Source of the DNA: an uncultured Mycoplasmatota bacterium
GTDB lineage: Bacteria > Bacillota_I > Bacilli_A > RF39 > UBA660
DNA: 48,194 nt
NCBI GenBank assembly: GCA_900554305.1
Contig: USGV01000010.1
Coordinates: 1-48,194 of the forward strand
Direction of reading: 5' to 3'
Part shown: one piece after another, positions 24,656-32,750 of the stretch
Numbering within the stretch: position 1 is the first letter of the stretch
How the letters are laid out: each line of letters starts with the position of its first letter
Program-made: the position numbers and the translations under genes
Notes under the pieces: model-generated
Seen by the model: only the letters and a program-made list of their open reading frames with translations
Database searches by the model: none
Told to the model about the DNA's origin: nothing

Positions 24656-27241
24656 ATGAACGAAACACAGGAAATGATAGAAAATCTAATGGAACGAGCA
24701 AAAATAGCCCAAGAAGAATATAGTAAATTAACGCAAGAAGATGTAGATCGTATTGTAAAACAGATGGCAATGGCAGTTCAAGAAAACCATATGATGCTAG
24801 CGAGAATGGCAGTAGATGAAACAAAAAGAGGGATTTATGAAGACAAAATAACAAAAAATATCTTTGCCTCAGAATATATATATCACAGTATTAAACATAA
24901 TAAGACTGTTGGTATTATCAATGATAATGAAGAAGAAGGTTATATGGAGATTGCAGAACCAATCGGTATTATTGCCGGTGTAACTCCTGTAACAAATCCA
25001 ACTTCAACAACTTGCTTTAAATCATTAATTGCTGCTAAAACTAGAAATGTAATAGTATTTGGTTTTCACCCATCAGCTCAAAACTGTAGTGTAAGAACAG
25101 CTCAGATTTTACTAGAAGCAGCAGTCAAAGCAGGAGCTCCAAAGGATTGTATTTTATGGATTGATAAACCTTCTATCGATGCTACAAAAACATTGATGAA
25201 TCATCCAGACGTTAGTTTAATTCTTGCTACTGGTGGAAAAGGAATGGTAAAGAGTGCATATTCCTGTGGAAAACCAGCACTGGGAGTAGGTCCAGGAAAC
25301 GTACCTTGCTATATTCATAAAGATGCAAAATTAAAAACAAGTGTAAATGATTTAGTAATGTCGAAATCATTTGATAACGGAATGATTTGTGCAAGTGAAC
25401 AAGCAGTAATCGTAGATAAAGAAATAAGTAAAGATTTTGAAATATTAATGAAAGAAGCAGGATGCTACTTTGTTAATGAAGAAGAAAAACAAATGCTACA
25501 AAACTATATGTTTACTTTAAAAGACGATGGATATGATTTAAATTCAGAAGTGGTAGGAAAAGACCCTTGTGATATTGCTGATAAAGCAGGATTTTTAATT
25601 CCGCTAGAAACAAAAGTAATTGTAGTTAGAGAACAGGGGGTAGGTAAAGACTGTCCGTTCTCAAAAGAAAAACTAAGTCCAATTTTAACTTATTACATTG
25701 TAAATAATGAGGACGAAGGAGTAGAATTAAGTGAAAAACTAGTAGAGTTTGGAGGATTAGGACACTCTGCGGTAATTCATACAGAAAATGAAGATACAAT
25801 AAATCATTTCTCTAATGTACTAAAAGTAGGAAGAATTATTGTAAATTCTCCATCTACTCATGGTGCTATTGGAGATATCTATAATACCAACATGCCATCT
25901 CTAACCTTAGGATGTGGAACATTTGGCGGAAATAGTACAACAGACAATGTATCGAGCGTTAATTTAATAAATTTAAAAAGAGTGGCTAAACGTCAAGTAA
26001 ATATGCAGTGGTTTAAAGTCCCTCCAAAAATATATTTTGAAGCAGGATCTATTAGTTACTTATCAAAGATGCCAGAAATTACCAAAGCTTTTATTGTAAC
26101 AGATCAATCTATGGTAAAACTTGGTTATGTAGATAAAATAATTTATCAATTAGAGAAAAATGCTAATCATATTCACTTTGAAATATTTAGTGATGTAGAA
26201 CCAGATCCGTCATTTGATACTATCGATCGCGGAGTAGAAGCTATGGGACAATTTACTCCAGATGTAATTATCGCTTTAGGTGGAGGTAGTGCTATTGATG
26301 CTGCGAAAGGAATGTGGTTATTCTACGAACACCCTGATGTTGATAAGGAAGGATTAAAATTAAAATTCTTGGATATTAGAAAGAGAACCTATAAATATCC
26401 AAAACTCGGATTAAAAGCAAAATTTGTTGCGATTCCTACAACATCTGGAACGGGTAGTGAAGTAACTTCATTCGCAGTAATTACAGACAAGAATAATAAT
26501 GTTAAGTATCCTTTTGCAGATTATGAACTAACACCAGATGTTGCAATTATCGATCCAGAATTAGTGTTAACTTTACCAAAAGTATTAACAGCAGATACTG
26601 GAATGGATGTTTTAACACATGCTATAGAAGCTTATGTTTCAAATATGGCAAGTGATTATACAGACGGACTTGCAGAAAAGGCAGGAGAACTAATCCATAA
26701 ATATTTACTTCGTGCCTATGAAAATGGGAACGATAAAGAAGCAAGAGAAAAAGTACACAATGCAAGTTGTATTGCAGGTATGGCGTTTACCAATGCCTTT
26801 TTAGGAGTGAACCACTCTCTAGCCCACAAATTAGGTGGTGAATTCCATATAGCACACGGAAGATGCAATGCCATACTTCTTCCATATGTAATTAGATATA
26901 ATGCTTCTAAACCAACAAAATTTGTATCTTTCCCTAAATATGAGTATTATATTGCAGATGAAAAATATGCAAACTTTGCTAAAAAGATAGGGTTAGAAGT
27001 AAAAGATACAGAAGATGGAGTAGAAAAATTAATAGATATGGTAAATGAAATGAATGAAAAACTAGGTATTCCAAAATCATTCAAAGAATATGGAATAGAT
27101 GAAGAGACTTATATGAACAAGTTAGATTCTCTAGCAAACCATGCATTTGAAGATCAATGTACAACTGCTAATCCAAGATTACCATTAGTAACAGAATTAA
27201 AGAAAATACTAGTTGATGCCTATTATGGAATAAACTTATAA
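24656..27241 (+). CDS. adhE: Bifunctional acetaldehyde-CoA/alcohol dehydrogenase
   Basis: An 861-aa AdhE. The N-terminal aldehyde dehydrogenase half (about 1-440) has T-P-V-T-N-P-T-S-T and the catalytic Cys in D-N-G-M-I-C-A-S-E. The C-terminal iron-dependent alcohol dehydrogenase half (about 455-861) has [19 protein letters not shown] and the His-rich iron site A-H-K-L-G-G with H-I-A-H-G-R. It turns acetyl-CoA into ethanol while regenerating two NAD+, the main redox outlet of mixed-acid and ethanol fermenters, and assembles as spirosomes. ATG 24656 is preferred over GTG 24650 because AGGAGG (24643-24648) would be only one base from the GTG. Confidence 0.97.
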   Translation: MNETQEMIENLMERAKIAQEEYSKLTQEDVDRIVKQMAMAVQENHMMLARMAVDETKRGIYEDKITKNIFASEYIYHSIKHNKTVGIINDNEEEGYMEIAEPIGIIAGVTPVTNPTSTTCFKSLIAAKTRNVIVFGFHPSAQNCSVRTAQILLEAAVKAGAPKDCILWIDKPSIDATKTLMNHPDVSLILATGGKGMVKSAYSCGKPALGVGPGNVPCYIHKDAKLKTSVNDLVMSKSFDNGMICASEQAVIVDKEISKDFEILMKEAGCYFVNEEEKQMLQNYMFTLKDDGYDLNSEVVGKDPCDIADKAGFLIPLETKVIVVREQGVGKDCPFSKEKLSPILTYYIVNNEDEGVELSEKLVEFGGLGHSAVIHTENEDTINHFSNVLKVGRIIVNSPSTHGAIGDIYNTNMPSLTLGCGTFGGNSTTDNVSSVNLINLKRVAKRQVNMQWFKVPPKIYFEAGSISYLSKMPEITKAFIVTDQSMVKLGYVDKIIYQLEKNANHIHFEIFSDVEPDPSFDTIDRGVEAMGQFTPDVIIALGGGSAIDAAKGMWLFYEHPDVDKEGLKLKFLDIRKRTYKYPKLGLKAKFVAIPTTSGTGSEVTSFAVITDKNNNVKYPFADYELTPDVAIIDPELVLTLPKVLTADTGMDVLTHAIEAYVSNMASDYTDGLAEKAGELIHKYLLRAYENGNDKEAREKVHNASCIAGMAFTNAFLGVNHSLAHKLGGEFHIAHGRCNAILLPYVIRYNASKPTKFVSFPKYEYYIADEKYANFAKKIGLEVKDTEDGVEKLIDMVNEMNEKLGIPKSFKEYGIDEETYMNKLDSLANHAFEDQCTTANPRLPLVTELKKILVDAYYGINL

Positions 27242-27267
27242 AAAAATACCTATGAAAGGTATTTTTT
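27241..27267. terminator. Terminator after adhE
   Basis: AAAAATACC-TATGAAA-GGTATTTTT, with A- and T-runs, sits between convergent adhE and the 122-aa gene. Confidence 0.85.
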
Positions 27268-27278
27268 ATATTTATCTT

Positions 27279-27647
27279 TTATTTTTTACGTATACCAACA
27301 TTTTGTCCTTCTGAAGTGGCTAAAACTGATGCAAGAGCTTCCTTTTCAACTTTTTGAATAATAGGTTTATATAACTCTATAACCTTTTTATCGCAAGGGT
27401 TAACTCCAGTTAAATGTGACAAATACTGAAACATACTTTCTGATATAACATATTTATCTCCATTAGGTCTTAATTTTAATAAAATCTGTGGATATGTACA
27501 AGCTATTTCCCCAGCTCTGTTGACTACGTATTGTTGGTATTGATTAGCAATTCCACCAGAAAAGTATGGATTTTCATTTTTCATTTCTTCAGTCCGCTGA
27601 CTAAAAATCATTGCTTGTAAAAAATTCAAAGCTACTTCTTTGCTCAT
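27279..27647 (-). CDS. Hypothetical protein, 122 aa
   Basis: Family not recognised. A small soluble protein without signal peptide or membrane helix. It has Q-Y-Q-Q-Y-V-V-N-R-A-G-E-I-A in the middle and a Lys/Glu-rich C-terminal helix ending in I-R-K-K. GAGG precedes ATG 27647 by about seven bases. It stands alone between adhE and the divergent lipoprotein gene. Compositional properties match its neighbours, so it looks like a genuine gene rather than a chance ORF. Confidence 0.6.
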   Translation of the reverse strand: MSKEVALNFLQAMIFSQRTEEMKNENPYFSGGIANQYQQYVVNRAGEIACTYPQILLKLRPNGDKYVISESMFQYLSHLTGVNPCDKKVIELYKPIIQKVEKEALASVLATSEGQNVGIRKK

Positions 27648-27711
27648 TATAAAACCTCATTTCAATTAGTAAAATATAATTTGTTAGAATTTAAATTAAA
27701 AATAAAAAATA

Positions 27712-27739
27712 TTGTAAATTTAATAATTTATGTTACAAT
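27712..27739 (+). promoter_or_regulatory. Promoter of the Tyr-rich lipoprotein gene
   Basis: TTGTAA (27712-27717) and TACAAT (27734-27739) are 16 bp apart, upstream of a GGGGAGG ribosome-binding site. Confidence 0.6.
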
Positions 27740-27762
27740 AATCACAATTTGGGGAGGAATAT

Positions 27763-28419
27763 ATGAAAAAATATAATTTAATAAAAGCAGGCATTCTATG
27801 TGGCGGAATATTCATGGGATTAACTGGCTGTGGAGCAAAAACCGTAGATTGTGATATTGAAGGACAACATGTACACTTATATGTGGATGAAGAGAATAAT
27901 TTATGCAGATACGCTGAGAGTGAGAAAGAGTATATTGGTAATTTAATAAGAACCGAAGAATATTTACCAACGACAGAAGAACTATCTACAATAAGCGAAA
28001 ATGATTTTTATCGTGTTAAAGACAATGAAGAGTATTTAGAACAGATATCTTTAGAATACCAGCCACGAAGAGAAGCATATGTGTATGATTATGTTTATGG
28101 TCCGCATTATGGATATCGCTATGGATATAGTGCAAGAGGAAAGTTTGAATATAGTTATGGTCTGACCTATGGATATCACTGGGACTATGAATGGCAAGAT
28201 ATACCACTAGATGAATATACATCAGATCAAGTAAGAGATATAACTTATCAGTATCAGTTATACAAAATAAATGAGGATGGTACTACATCAAAGAAATTAT
28301 TTTCATCCTTAGAAGATGTCCCAAAAGAATATGAATATTTTACACTTGATACTTTAGTACAAGAAAACATTAGTGATTCCTACCATTTAGAGAGTAAGAA
28401 AATGAAAATACGAAAATAG
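27763..28419 (+). CDS. Tyr-rich lipoprotein of unknown function
   Basis: 218 aa with a lipobox G-L-T-G-C-G (Cys about residue 23), so it should be anchored on the outer membrane leaflet. A central stretch (about residues 105-148) is unusually rich in Tyr, Gly and His (Y-D-Y-V-Y-G-P-H-Y-G-Y-R-Y-G-Y). It may bind polysaccharide or form stacked beta structure, but no domain is recognised. Two Cys after the lipobox (V-D-C-D and N-L-C-R) could form a disulfide. A good promoter and GGGGAGG precede it. The downstream gene has its own promoter, so this is probably monocistronic. Confidence 0.7.
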   Translation: MKKYNLIKAGILCGGIFMGLTGCGAKTVDCDIEGQHVHLYVDEENNLCRYAESEKEYIGNLIRTEEYLPTTEELSTISENDFYRVKDNEEYLEQISLEYQPRREAYVYDYVYGPHYGYRYGYSARGKFEYSYGLTYGYHWDYEWQDIPLDEYTSDQVRDITYQYQLYKINEDGTTSKKLFSSLEDVPKEYEYFTLDTLVQENISDSYHLESKKMKIRK

Positions 28420-28445
28420 TGAGAAACTGATAGGAGCTTTTAATA

Positions 28446-28474
28446 TTTACCAACACCGAAAGATTTGCTATAAT
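28446..28474 (+). promoter_or_regulatory. Promoter of the phosphatidyltransferase gene
   Basis: TTTACC (28446-28451), 17 bp, TATAAT (28469-28474), then GAGGGGG before ATG 28495. Confidence 0.7.
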
Positions 28475-28494
28475 ATAAGGGCGAGGGGGACCAT

Positions 28495-29343
28495 ATGTCT
28501 GAAAAAAATATAATAAAACTATTTAAAGAAAGTTTAAAAAACAAACATACTTATATTCCTAATCTTCTAACTGCATCTAGATTAGTAGGAGCTTTTGTAG
28601 TTCCGGGATTGTTTTTAACTGGAAATATCCCAGGTGCTATTATTGCTACTGCAGCTTTTGGAGCAACGGATTTTTTTGATGGAAAAATTGCTAGGGCAAC
28701 AAATGGCTATAGTGAGTTCGGTAGAATACTAGACCCAATCGTGGATAAAGCATTCGCAATCGTACCAGCGTTAGCTATCTTACCAAGCATGCCAATGCTT
28801 GCAGTGAATATTGGAGCAGAAGCAGCAATCGCTTATATTAACTCAAAGTCATATGTGAATGATGGAAAACCAAAGAGTTCGTTCCTGGGAAAATTTAAAA
28901 CATTTTGTTTATTCCCTACTATAGGTTTAGGTTATTTAAGTGCTGCAGTAAATATGCCAGCGATAAGTCTTTTAGCTAATGCTGCATGTTTAGGGACATT
29001 AGGAGTTCAGGCTCTTGCAGCAAAGGACTACTACAAAAAAGCAAAAGAGGCAAAAGAAGAAAATAAATCTGTAACAGTTGAACAAGAAGAAGTAAAAGAA
29101 GAGAATCAAGAAAAAGTACTAGAAGACGGAATAAGTTATGAAAAAGAAAAAGAGAAAAGTGGAATTCCTAGTCAGACTTCAACATTAGAAGAACAACAAG
29201 CTATAAATCCAATGTTAGAAGCAATAGACTTAGATCAACTTCCTCTTGAACAAATTCCAGGTTTAATAGAAGCACCAATAGAAAAATCAGGCGATAAACC
29301 TAAAATGTTAATAAGAGAAAGCAACAATAAAAGTGGTAATTAA
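28495..29343 (+). CDS. CDP-alcohol phosphatidyltransferase family protein
   Basis: 282 aa. The catalytic signature D-x2-D-G-x2-A-R-x8-G-x3-D-x3-D appears as D-F-F-D-G-K-I-A-R followed by G-R-I-L-D-P-I-V-D. Several membrane helices occupy about residues 20-185. Such enzymes transfer a phosphatidyl group from CDP-diacylglycerol to an alcohol, for example glycerol-3-phosphate in PgsA. Unusual here is an acidic, Glu/Lys-rich cytoplasmic tail of about 90 residues (190-282). The substrate is not determined by the motif. It lies next to the tRNA-Trp locus used by the mobile element. Confidence 0.88.
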   Translation: MSEKNIIKLFKESLKNKHTYIPNLLTASRLVGAFVVPGLFLTGNIPGAIIATAAFGATDFFDGKIARATNGYSEFGRILDPIVDKAFAIVPALAILPSMPMLAVNIGAEAAIAYINSKSYVNDGKPKSSFLGKFKTFCLFPTIGLGYLSAAVNMPAISLLANAACLGTLGVQALAAKDYYKKAKEAKEENKSVTVEQEEVKEENQEKVLEDGISYEKEKEKSGIPSQTSTLEEQQAINPMLEAIDLDQLPLEQIPGLIEAPIEKSGDKPKMLIRESNNKSGN

Positions 29344-29355
29344 ATTCCACTTTTT
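29329..29355 (+). terminator. Terminator after the phosphatidyltransferase gene
   Basis: AAAAGTGG and CCACTTTT pair around a 10-nt loop and are followed by T residues. Confidence 0.8.
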
Positions 29356-29387
29356 ATTTACGAAAATTATTTACTATTTAGAAAAAT

Positions 29388-29415
29388 GAAAAAGAGTCAC
29401 TTGCTGTGACTCTTT
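29388..29415 (-). terminator. Native terminator of the chromosomal tRNA-Trp
   Basis: AAAGAGTCAC-TTGCT-GTGACTCTTT (29391-29400 with 29406-29415) is followed on the minus strand by CTTTTT. It lies just beyond the chromosomal 3' half of tRNA-Trp, where the original gene would have ended before integration. Confidence 0.75.
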
Positions 29416-29418
29416 AAT

Positions 29419-29471
29419 TTCTAAATGGCAGGGGATGAGAGAATCGAACTCCCAACAGTGGTTTTGGAGAC
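29419..29471 (-). other. Left attachment junction: 3' half of chromosomal tRNA-Trp
   Basis: These 53 bp are identical to 38650-38702. On the minus strand they read from the core GTCTCCAAAA through the anticodon 3' stem, T-arm, acceptor strand and encoded CCA, plus 7 bases beyond. The 5' half is missing: at 29472 the sequence changes to the element arm. This is therefore a split tRNA and one end of the integrated element. Confidence 0.92.
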
Positions 29472-29645
29472 GAAGTCCTAATTACCACAGTCCCGTTTCT
29501 AATAAGCTTTCCATGGTAGTTCATGATCTGTTATATAAATTACTCATCTTTATTATACGAAGAAAATTATCTTTACACCAGTAAAATTAAAACTTTTTTT
29601 GATGAATTTGAGTACGAAAAATCATCAAAAAATTTCGGGCTTCGC
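29463..29645. repeat. 183-bp inverted repeat X, left copy
   Basis: This segment, from the core TTTGGAGAC to CTTCGC, is the reverse complement of 36935-37117; I found no mismatch. It contains one attachment arm with CCATGG (29511-29516). Outside it a diverged continuation is visible to about 29742, pairing with 36838-36934 and including GTGTGGGGAAAGCG. The pair brackets the whole cargo region (regulators, restriction-modification, AIPR, kinase-like genes). Confidence 0.93.
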
Positions 29646-29715
29646 TTAAGATAAATAAGACTTTTAGATTCTACTTTTTCTAAAAGTATATAAATAGAAA
29701 GAAAAATCAAAACAA

Positions 29716-29750
29716 AAGAATCGCCAGGGGTGTGGGGAAAGCGATTCTTT
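29716..29750 (-). terminator. Possible terminator after the DUF3892-like gene
   Basis: AAAGAATCGC and GCGATTCTTT pair (10 bp) around a 15-16 nt G-rich loop. On the minus strand a T-rich stretch (TTTTGTTTTGATTTTT) follows. It lies about 40 bp past the stop of the 93-aa gene. The G-rich loop (CAGGGGTGTGGGG) is unusual in this AT-rich region. Confidence 0.5.
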
Positions 29751-29787
29751 GAGTTTAACTATTCTAGAATATAAGAAAAGGACCAGA

Positions 29788-30069
29788 TTAACTAGTAGTT
29801 TTTTCTCTAGGTAAGTTAAGTAAATTATCAAAACCATATCTATCAGGTACTGACTTAACAAACTTTTCGTTATTCGAACTTAGTTGTTTTACTAATTTAG
29901 GATAAGGGTATATATTGACTGCTAAGGAATTAGGATACATAGTCAAATAGTCATAATAATAAGCCTTAGACTTCCAACCAATTCCTGAAACATATATTTC
30001 ATCTATCTCTAATAATTCGTTAGAACTTTCTTGTCCTTTCTTCATTTTTATTTTTTCTACATATTTCAT
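29788..30069 (-). CDS. DUF3892-like small protein
   Basis: 93 aa. The C-terminal segment (K-F-V-K-S-V-P-D-R, then D-N-L-L-N-L-P-R) resembles the characteristic end of DUF3892 proteins, and the middle has I-G-W-K-S-K-A-Y-Y-Y. The function of that family is unknown, though it is common in accessory islands. The start ATG 30069 has GGAGG about eight bases upstream. It lies just 19 bp downstream of a 45-aa Lys-rich ORF and shares its promoter, so the two form an operon. Family assignment is by eye and moderate. Confidence 0.62.
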   Translation of the reverse strand: MKYVEKIKMKKGQESSNELLEIDEIYVSGIGWKSKAYYYDYLTMYPNSLAVNIYPYPKLVKQLSSNNEKFVKSVPDRYGFDNLLNLPREKTTS

Positions 30070-30088
30070 ATAAAATTCCTCCTATATC

Positions 30089-30226
30089 TTATTTTCTTTT
30101 TTTAGGTGCTCTTTGAGATAAGGCACTTGCTGCAACTGATTTTGTTTTACTTGATGTTCTACCATCTTTTAGTAATTTACTAGCTTTTGATGCAACTCTT
30201 GCACTAGTTTTACGTGCTTTTGGCAT
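30089..30226 (-). CDS. Lys/Ser/Ala-rich 45-aa protein
   Basis: ATG 30226 follows AAAGGAGG. The product begins M-P-K-A-R-K-T-S-A-R-V-A-S-K-A-S-K and ends in S-A-L-S-Q-R-A-P-K-K-R-K. It is strongly basic and reads like a histone-tail or nucleoid-binding peptide. Very similar short M-P-K...S-A-L-S-Q proteins occur next to DUF3892-like genes in accessory islands of other bacteria, as I recall it. Strong RBS, own promoter and operon position support a real gene. Function is unknown; DNA or RNA binding is inferred from charge only. Confidence 0.7.
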   Translation of the reverse strand: MPKARKTSARVASKASKLLKDGRTSSKTKSVAASALSQRAPKKRK

Positions 30227-30250
30227 GTTTTTCCTCCTTTACTTTAGACA

Positions 30251-30306
30251 TCAATTGACAAATGCGCACCATTTAATATAAAATATAGGTGACGAAAGTC
30301 AATTGA
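30251..30306 (-). promoter_or_regulatory. Promoter of the small-protein operon with flanking inverted repeat
   Basis: On the minus strand -35 TTGACT (30297-30302) and -10 TATATT (30275-30280) are 16 bp apart. TCAATTGAC (30251-30259) and GTCAATTGA (30298-30306) form a perfect 9-bp inverted repeat bracketing the promoter, one copy overlapping the -35. This is a candidate operator pair for the XRE regulator nearby. The adjacent 30307-30361 holds no gene. Confidence 0.6.
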
Positions 30307-30361
30307 AGCCAAACCTCTATGCTGTTTGGTTCGCAATAAATAAAACTGCTTGGCCGTGGTT

Positions 30362-30862
30362 TTATTTTTTTTCGCTCAATTGAATACTTGCAACTTCTTT
30401 TGAAACACCATATTTTTCTGAAATTATATCAATGTCATCATTATCTGATATACCATTTAGTGGACAAAGAAACTCTCTTGCGAATGTATTTGCTTGCCAC
30501 TCTGGATCACAATAAACTGGAATCTTTTCATCAGAACGAGCCATTGCAATATTGTCAGAATGTAAGAAAATATGCCCTATTTCGTGTGAAACGGTAAATC
30601 TATCTCTGCCTATGCCATTTATAGCTCTTTCATATACATCTTCACGTAATTTAATTGTTTTATCAATAGGGTTATATTCAGCGTATTTGTCCAACATCTC
30701 CTTTTTTTCAATAATTTCGAAAGATATGTCGAGCGCAGGGCAAATAACCATTTCTAACAAACGAATTATATCAATTTTCTCATTTTTATTTACTTGAAGT
30801 ATTTCGCGTATCTGATTTGCTATTTGTCTAATGAGTACTTTACTTCTCGGATGTGCTTTCAT
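30362..30862 (-). CDS. ImmA/IrrE-type metallopeptidase
   Basis: 166 aa. The zinc motif H-E-I-G-H lies in F-T-V-S-H-E-I-G-H-I-F-L-H at about residue 95, preceded by a helical N-terminus; W-Q-A-N-T-F-A-R-E-F-L-C-P supplies the third-ligand region. ImmA proteases of mobile elements cleave their partner XRE repressor after DNA damage or another signal and so activate the element. Its start overlaps the end of the XRE gene by 23 bp, so the pair is translated together. It probably controls the small-protein operon, and perhaps the integrase. Confidence 0.9.
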   Translation of the reverse strand: MKAHPRSKVLIRQIANQIREILQVNKNEKIDIIRLLEMVICPALDISFEIIEKKEMLDKYAEYNPIDKTIKLREDVYERAINGIGRDRFTVSHEIGHIFLHSDNIAMARSDEKIPVYCDPEWQANTFAREFLCPLNGISDNDDIDIISEKYGVSKEVASIQLSEKK

Positions 30863-31229
30863 TCTTTTCTCCTTCCATTATTTTAATTATCTTGTTAAAC
30901 TTTTCAGGAGTTATGCTATTTTCTTGGCATTTCCTAGCAAAGGATATAAGCATCTGCTTAGTTTTGTAATCATCAGACTCAATAACATCATTAAATTGTA
31001 AATCCTGACTCTTAATGATAGAAAATAATTCATCTTGTTTATCTTTTGGAAGACAATACAGGTTTGATATTTTCTCATACCAATTATCAGGTATTTTTCT
31101 TTTTCCATTTTCAACCGCAGATAAATATGATGATGATACACCTAGAGCATCAGCCATATCTTTTAATATTTGATTATTATCAAGTCTAATCTTTCTACAA
31201 AAAATTGCAAATTCACTTAATCTTTCCAT
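30840..31229 (-). CDS. XRE-family repressor (ImmR-like)
   Basis: About 129 aa from ATG 31229, which has GGAGAG eight bases upstream; the longer frame from 31280 runs through the promoter. The helix-turn-helix is near the N-terminus (I-L-K-D-M-A-D-A-L-G-V-S-S-S-Y-L-S-A-V-E-N-G-K-R), followed by a dimerisation tail with N-S-I-T-P-E-K-F. It is coupled to the ImmA gene. The arrangement equals the ImmR/ImmA switch of ICEBs1-like elements. Palindromes at its own promoter and at the small-protein promoter are candidate targets. Confidence 0.9.
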   Translation of the reverse strand: MERLSEFAIFCRKIRLDNNQILKDMADALGVSSSYLSAVENGKRKIPDNWYEKISNLYCLPKDKQDELFSIIKSQDLQFNDVIESDDYKTKQMLISFARKCQENSITPEKFNKIIKIMEGEKNESTSEK

Positions 31230-31251
31230 ATTTCTCTCTCCTAACACCAAA

Positions 31252-31313
31252 AGTATAGCATAACATTTTATTTTTGTCAACTTGCTTGTGGATTAATTTT
31301 ACAATTTTGTAAA
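31252..31313 (-). promoter_or_regulatory. Promoter of XRE-ImmA with upstream palindrome
   Basis: On the minus strand -35 TTGACA (31275-31280) and -10 TATACT (31252-31257) are 17 bp apart. A 16-bp palindrome TTTACAATTTTGTAAA lies at 31298-31313, 17 bp upstream of the -35, and may be a regulator site. Confidence 0.7.
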
Positions 31314-31337
31314 TAAAATCAAAAAAAGGAAAAATCA

Positions 31338-32576
31338 TCAGTTTTCATTTTCGATGATTCTTTCTATTTCTTTTCCAATTCTCTCAATAACTCCAACAAC
31401 AAGAGCATTTCCCATCATAAAATATCTTTTCTTATCACTCATACCAGTATTTGTCCAATCATCTGGGAATCCATTAATTCGTTCGCATTCTCTTGGTGTT
31501 AATAAACGAAGTTTTTTTGTTTTAAAGTCTTCTATTACATGAGTTGTTCTACTAATTCCACTTTCACTAGTAAGCATAGTTCTAGCAGGAGCATCCAAAT
31601 TATCTGGAAAAGGCATAGAACCCTCACAGTAATAATATGGTTCTCCATTGGGTTTGACTCTAGGAATCTTTTTGCTTCCCTTTAGAAAAGCGAACTTTTC
31701 TATTTGTTTATCGTTTAAGAAGTATTTTTCATCAACTGGATTTTCTTCACGAATATTTCTTAAAGGATAAATAAGATTATAATCAGACTTAACTTTTACA
31801 GTATAAATACCACCATTAGTCATAACACCAGCATTATAAAACTGACACTTAAAATTATCACTAACATCTTTTAAATCCTTGTATTCAGAAATACTGGACT
31901 CACTAATAGCTTGGTACTCAGATTTAATTGGGAATTGTTGTACAAATAACCCTTTTTCAAAAATAACATCTCTATCTTTAACTTTTTGCATTTCTTTATA
32001 ATAATTTGTAGATTTATGATATGCTAAGATATAAGTTCGTCTACGTTTTTGTGGAAGGCCATATTCTCCTGCGTTAATAACTCTCCATTGTACATCATAC
32101 CCGTTTTCATAAAAACTTCTTAGCATAATTCCAAAATCCCTACCACGTTGTTTAGCGGGAGATAATAAAAGTCTATCAACATTTTCTAATAACACAAAAG
32201 GAGGTTGTTTGATTGCTAGAGTCTGTTCAATAGCCCACCATAAAACACCTTTTTTACCTTCAATACCTTTACTATTAGATAATGTTTGCGCTACAGAATA
32301 GTCTTGGCAAGGGAATCCACCAACCAATAAAGTATGGTCTGGGATATCATGCTTATCAACTTCAAAGATATCAACATTAGATACAGAATCTTCACCAAAT
32401 CTTTTAGCATAACATTCATAAGCTTCCTGACTTTTAGTAGCAGGTTCCCATTGGTTAGCCCATAAAAACTTCCAATTTCCATTTTCTACAACTTTATCAT
32501 CCTTAAGTTCAACATGATTTAATCCACATCTAAACCCGCCAACTCCGGCAAATAATTCTATTGCTGTTTTTTCCAT
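31338..32576 (-). CDS. DNA (cytosine-5) methyltransferase, probable GATC-specific
   Basis: About 412 aa from ATG 32576, which has GGGGAGG upstream. Motif I is E-L-F-A-G-V-G-G (7-14), the catalytic motif G-G-F-P-C-Q-D has Cys90, motif VI is E-N-V at 131-133, and R-R-R-T-Y-I-L supplies motif VIII. The target-recognition region lies at about 205-330, and a C-terminal motif X contains the final N-A-L-V. It methylates its host's restriction sites. The divergent neighbour is a Sau3AI/MutH-like nuclease, whose family cuts GATC, and Sau3AI itself is partnered with a C5 methylase, so GAT-m5C is the most likely product. Its promoters contain GATC in both -35 boxes. Confidence 0.92.
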   Translation of the reverse strand: MEKTAIELFAGVGGFRCGLNHVELKDDKVVENGNWKFLWANQWEPATKSQEAYECYAKRFGEDSVSNVDIFEVDKHDIPDHTLLVGGFPCQDYSVAQTLSNSKGIEGKKGVLWWAIEQTLAIKQPPFVLLENVDRLLLSPAKQRGRDFGIMLRSFYENGYDVQWRVINAGEYGLPQKRRRTYILAYHKSTNYYKEMQKVKDRDVIFEKGLFVQQFPIKSEYQAISESSISEYKDLKDVSDNFKCQFYNAGVMTNGGIYTVKVKSDYNLIYPLRNIREENPVDEKYFLNDKQIEKFAFLKGSKKIPRVKPNGEPYYYCEGSMPFPDNLDAPARTMLTSESGISRTTHVIEDFKTKKLRLLTPRECERINGFPDDWTNTGMSDKKRYFMMGNALVVGVIERIGKEIERIIENEN

Positions 32577-32613
32577 ATATAAAACCTCCCCGTTGTTATA
32601 TCGTTTCAATTAT

Positions 32614-32692
32614 ATTATAATAAAAGCAAGTGGAAAGATCAACCTTTTCTAACAATATTATTATAAAATATTTAACAAAAAAGATCAACCTT
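32614..32692 (-). promoter_or_regulatory. Tandem methyltransferase promoters with GATC inside both -35 boxes
   Basis: Proximal promoter: -35 TTGATC (32637-32642), 17 bp, TATAAT (32614-32619). Distal promoter: -35 TTGATC (32683-32688), 17 bp, TATAAT (32660-32665). The two are exactly 46 bp apart and share the 13-mer AAAGATCAACCTT (32634-32646 and 32680-32692). On the plus strand the nuclease promoter TTAGAC (32691-32696), 16 bp, TAAAAT (32713-32718) overlaps the end of the distal copy. A third GATC lies at 32733-32736 in the nuclease leader. Confidence 0.82.
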
Positions 32693-32750
32693 AGACCATT
32701 ACTATTTTAAAATAAAATGAATAAAAAAACAAGATCGAAAGGAGCTTTTT

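Noticed and set aside
24650..24656. GTG 24650 as the adhE start
   Set aside because: AGGAGG would be one base from the GTG but seven bases from ATG 24656.
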